64,000 nucleotides of DNA from Nemophila menziesii (Eukaryota > Streptophyta > Magnoliopsida > Boraginales > Hydrophyllaceae), in assembly GCA_029959085.1 (NCBI GenBank), contig JARWIR010000091.1:1-64000 (forward strand). Direction: 5' to 3'. The translations under genes and the position numbers were made by a program. Positions within the stretch are counted from its first letter, which is position 1. Each line of letters starts with the position of its first letter. Under the pieces are notes generated by a model, which did no database searches, was not told the DNA's origin, and was given only the letters and a program-made list of their open reading frames with translations. Shown here one piece after another: positions 61,562-64,000 of this stretch.

Positions 61562-63052
61562 TGGTCCTTTGTGTGTTCTAAAATAAATGCAATAAGAAAA
61601 GAGAACCACAACCGCAAGTGTACGGTTGTCCCAAGTAATAATAGTGATAAAACAGATTCGTTCTCAGGGACGGATTGGTTGACTCTAATTCTTATCAGAT
61701 AGTGATTAATTGCACGTAAAACAAGTTAATGATTTTAAGATTGGTTGTTTGTTTTTCTAATAACTAAGAAAAATAATGAAAAGACTAAATTAATGCAAAT
61801 ATAATGCTGGACGCAGCTAAAAATAACTGGACGCGAGATATGAGAGGTAATACTCGAGCAACGCTAGGGTTTCACCTAAATCTAATCATTCCATGTATTG
61901 TTTAAGGGACGAATTCGGTAATTAATATTGGTCGGGATTCAATTATCTTCTTACCCCCGTCAGGGTGGACTAAGGAGCTCTTCTCAGGTGTTACAAACCC
62001 CGTCAGGGTGAATATAGTCCACCTTCGAATGATTAAAGCCTAACTACCCAATTGGCCGTAGGATTAATTAAGCCTGTCAAGGTCAAATAATTTCTATCCT
62101 ACTTTCGTTAAATAGTTCTGTACCTAGACCCCCATCAAGGTGATCCAATTGCCACTAATTGGAATAGCCTAAGTACTAGGTCCTAATATTGATTAGCTAT
62201 TTCAATAAAAGTCAATACGTGTAAATTAAAGAAAAATATTAAATACCCAATTCGATTTCAATTGAAATAATCCCAAATTCAAAGACATAGAATGGAAAAG
62301 ATTGGGGTACAACCCATTACGCGTTCTCAAGTACCAAATGAAATTAGTTCATAATCGTAAGAACTAAGAAAATAAATTGAAAGGAATTGATTATTGTTTT
62401 ACAGAAATAGAAATAAGAAACCTAATTAGGAAGTTGATTCGGCTGCAAAGTGGAGATATAGACAGTCTCCAGCTCTTGGCTTCTTCTTTTCCTTGCTTCT
62501 GCTTCTTCTCTTTTTGTCTGACTTTGTGAATAATGAATTGTGTGTAAAATAGAAGTAAAAAAGCCTTATTTATACTCTAAAATTCGGACTTGGACCTTAG
62601 GCTAAGGTTTAAAAGAAATAATAAAGGCCCAAGTCCATTATCTTAGCCCAAAATCCCGTAACTGCTGCACCACCTCCACTAAATCAGCACTAGCCGGTTC
62701 GTTTCAACTCGGATTGACCTCATTCTAGTTGCTAAAGTTCCGTAACTCAATGGGGCACAATTTCTCTTCAAAGGTCAGCGGCTGAATATACTCTTAGGTG
62801 GCTTGAAATCAACAATTTTTATCAGTGTCCAGATTTGCAACTTCCTCTCCTAGCTAGTATTCAAAACCTACAAACTTTTCACAAAAATACAAAATATTAC
62901 GCGTAAAAGTTTAATAAATTAAAATTACTAGAAATTAAAGAGGAAAATCGGATTATTGCATATTTAGTCCAAAATTCTATCAAAATAGTCAGATAATCAC
63001 CTAATTTGATGTCTCCTAAGCATATAAATATAGAACAACAGGGGAGACATCA
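61562..63052 (-). mobile_element. LTR B, unit 7
   Basis: Same ends and length. Primer site 61535-61552; just beyond it caccggggtcac replaces caccaagtcac. Confidence 0.7.
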
Positions 63053-63054
63053 GC

Positions 63055-63351
63055 AAGTTAGTTATTAACATACCGTTTGTAGAAGCTCTCAAGAGAATAC
63101 CAAAATATCTTAAATTCATGAAGGACATTCTCTCTAACAAACAAAGCTTAGAAACTGAGGAGATGAATGGATTGTCAAAGGAGTGTAATACTACATATCA
63201 AATTAAATTACCACTAGACGCACGCAAACCCAATAACTCTTGGATGGGACCATACATGGCTACAAAGAATAGATCCGAGAAGTTAGTGGGAGTAAAAGGC
63301 AAGGGATTCAAATTTAGCCTGCCAGATATTAATAAATTTACTCATTGCTAG
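63055..63351 (+). pseudogene. gag/pol-integrase fusion remnant, unit 7
   Basis: Private changes Gln for Arg (SNKQSLE) and Leu for Phe (SEKLVGV). Frame open to the same stop. Confidence 0.7.
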
Positions 63352-64000
63352 GGAGGTGATGTTCACACATAATCACAGAGGTAACACGTCGAACTAAACG
63401 ACGTTAAACAAAAGTGCTCTTGGGAGACACCCCTTGTTTTAATTGCTTTCTAGTTAATTCTAAGTTAGTGTATATTATTAATGTGTTCACAAGCTAATAG
63501 GAGAGAAAGGTAGTGTGTTATATGTGCAGGAATTGACTTTTGGGGTCAAATAGATGAAAAAACCAGGAAACAAGAACTTTCTTCCGGTGTACCGCAGGTC
63601 CAAAACCGTGGCGATGGTTTTCCACCACGGTTCATTGTCGAGAGTAGGGAGAGAAAACCATATCGGGAAATCGCAAGATAAGGTTTTCGAAAACGGGTTT
63701 GGTACACCGCACGATTCTTCCGGTGTACCGCAGGCGGAAAAAAATTGCTACAGCAACAGAAAAAAAAGAAAAAAAAATTTCGTCGGGACAGTTTTTCACT
63801 ACGGGTCACAGCCGAGACACATTAGCAAAATCGTAGCGAAAAATAGCGCATACTGTTTAATTTTTTTTTTTATTTTAGCTAAAACTTCAAAAGGCCATAA
63901 CTTTGTGCTTGGAAGTCGGAATTCACTTTTTTAAGAGCCTAGATCGCATATTTTTTCGAGATCTATCTACTAGAGTTGAGAAAACCTGATTTTGAGTTAA

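Larger units (their letters stand above)
56041..64000. repeat. Tandem unit 7 (type A), partial, 7960 bp
   Basis: Cut by the window end within the second post-integrase region, before the 146-residue ORF. Type-A over its first part, but from the end of the gag remnant onward it resembles unit 6 (for example ttttttttttattttag, ctatctactagag), suggesting an exchange with a type-B neighbour. Near 63687 it has a small private loss (gttttcgaaaac for gttttttccaaaac). Gene-free stretches: 57252-58158, 59728-60529, 60884-61120, 63352-64000. Confidence 0.98.

Noticed and set aside
1..64000. Ribosomal DNA repeat or its intergenic spacer
   Set aside because: A ~9.3-kb tandem unit recalls plant rDNA, but no 18S, 5.8S or 25S sequence is visible; the unit is made of retroelement and gene remnants.
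1..64000. Assembly duplication artefact
   Set aside because: Each unit has its own private substitutions, indels and a private insertion, and A/B variants alternate regularly, which is not expected from a duplicated single sequence. Only read-level data can exclude it fully.
1..64000. CRISPR array or prokaryotic mobile island
   Set aside because: Repeats are long tandem units without short repeat-spacer structure, and all recognisable genes are plant retroelement or plant gene remnants.

Overview
The window is nuclear DNA of a flowering plant. It is AT-rich and holds no bacterial gene, tRNA gene, rRNA gene or CRISPR array that I can see. The recognisable parts are remnants of Ty3/gypsy LTR retrotransposons (Athila/Tat-like in style: integrase C-terminus, gag/pol piece, tRNA-Asp primer site, long LTRs starting TGATGTCTCC) and a piece of a host-type glycine-rich CCHC zinc-knuckle gene. 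Nothing here identifies the species.

The whole window is one head-to-tail tandem array of a ~9.35-kb unit: six complete units and most of a seventh (1-9278, 9279-18623, 18624-28001, 28002-37354, 37355-46698, 46699-56040, 56041-64000). Neither array end is inside the window, so the unit boundary used here (the window start) is only a phase. Copies are nearly identical: most 60-base lines differ at zero or one position. Diagnostic variants alternate strictly (units 1, 3, 5, 7 = type A; units 2, 4, 6 = type B), so the amplified unit is really an A-B dimer of about 18.7 kb.

Layout of one unit (unit 1 coordinates). 1-476: AT-rich tail, continuous with the end of the previous unit. 477-985 (-): zinc-knuckle gene fragment, C-terminal part only, with two in-frame stops. 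767-1211: a 219-bp-arm inverted duplication of that gene with a 7-nt loop. 1212-2118: AT-rich, nothing recognised. 2119-3644 (-): LTR A, preceded on its own strand by a G-rich tract resembling a polypurine tract. 3657-4458: unrecognised. 4459-4812 (+): integrase C-terminal remnant. 4813-5399: gypsy 3' non-coding sequence with a GC-rich palindrome cluster, then a possible minus-strand leader. 5400-5417 (-): tRNA-Asp primer-binding site. 5427-6916 (-): LTR B. 6919-7215 (+): gag/pol remnant fused to an integrase-like end. 7216-8068: a second gypsy 3' non-coding region. 8069-8509 (+): a 146-codon ORF of unknown function. 8510-9278: AT-rich tail.

No complete, clearly functional gene is present. 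The LTR/PBS/PPT signals are on the minus strand while the retroelement coding remnants are on the plus strand, so the unit is a rearranged, nested composite that was later amplified. The most interesting feature is the long hairpin made from a host-type zinc-knuckle gene, seven copies of which each lie ~900 bp downstream of a same-strand LTR promoter. That layout would suit a hairpin-RNA/small-RNA source. In unit 7 the two hairpin arms have been made almost identical by arm-to-arm conversion. Expression and function are inference only.
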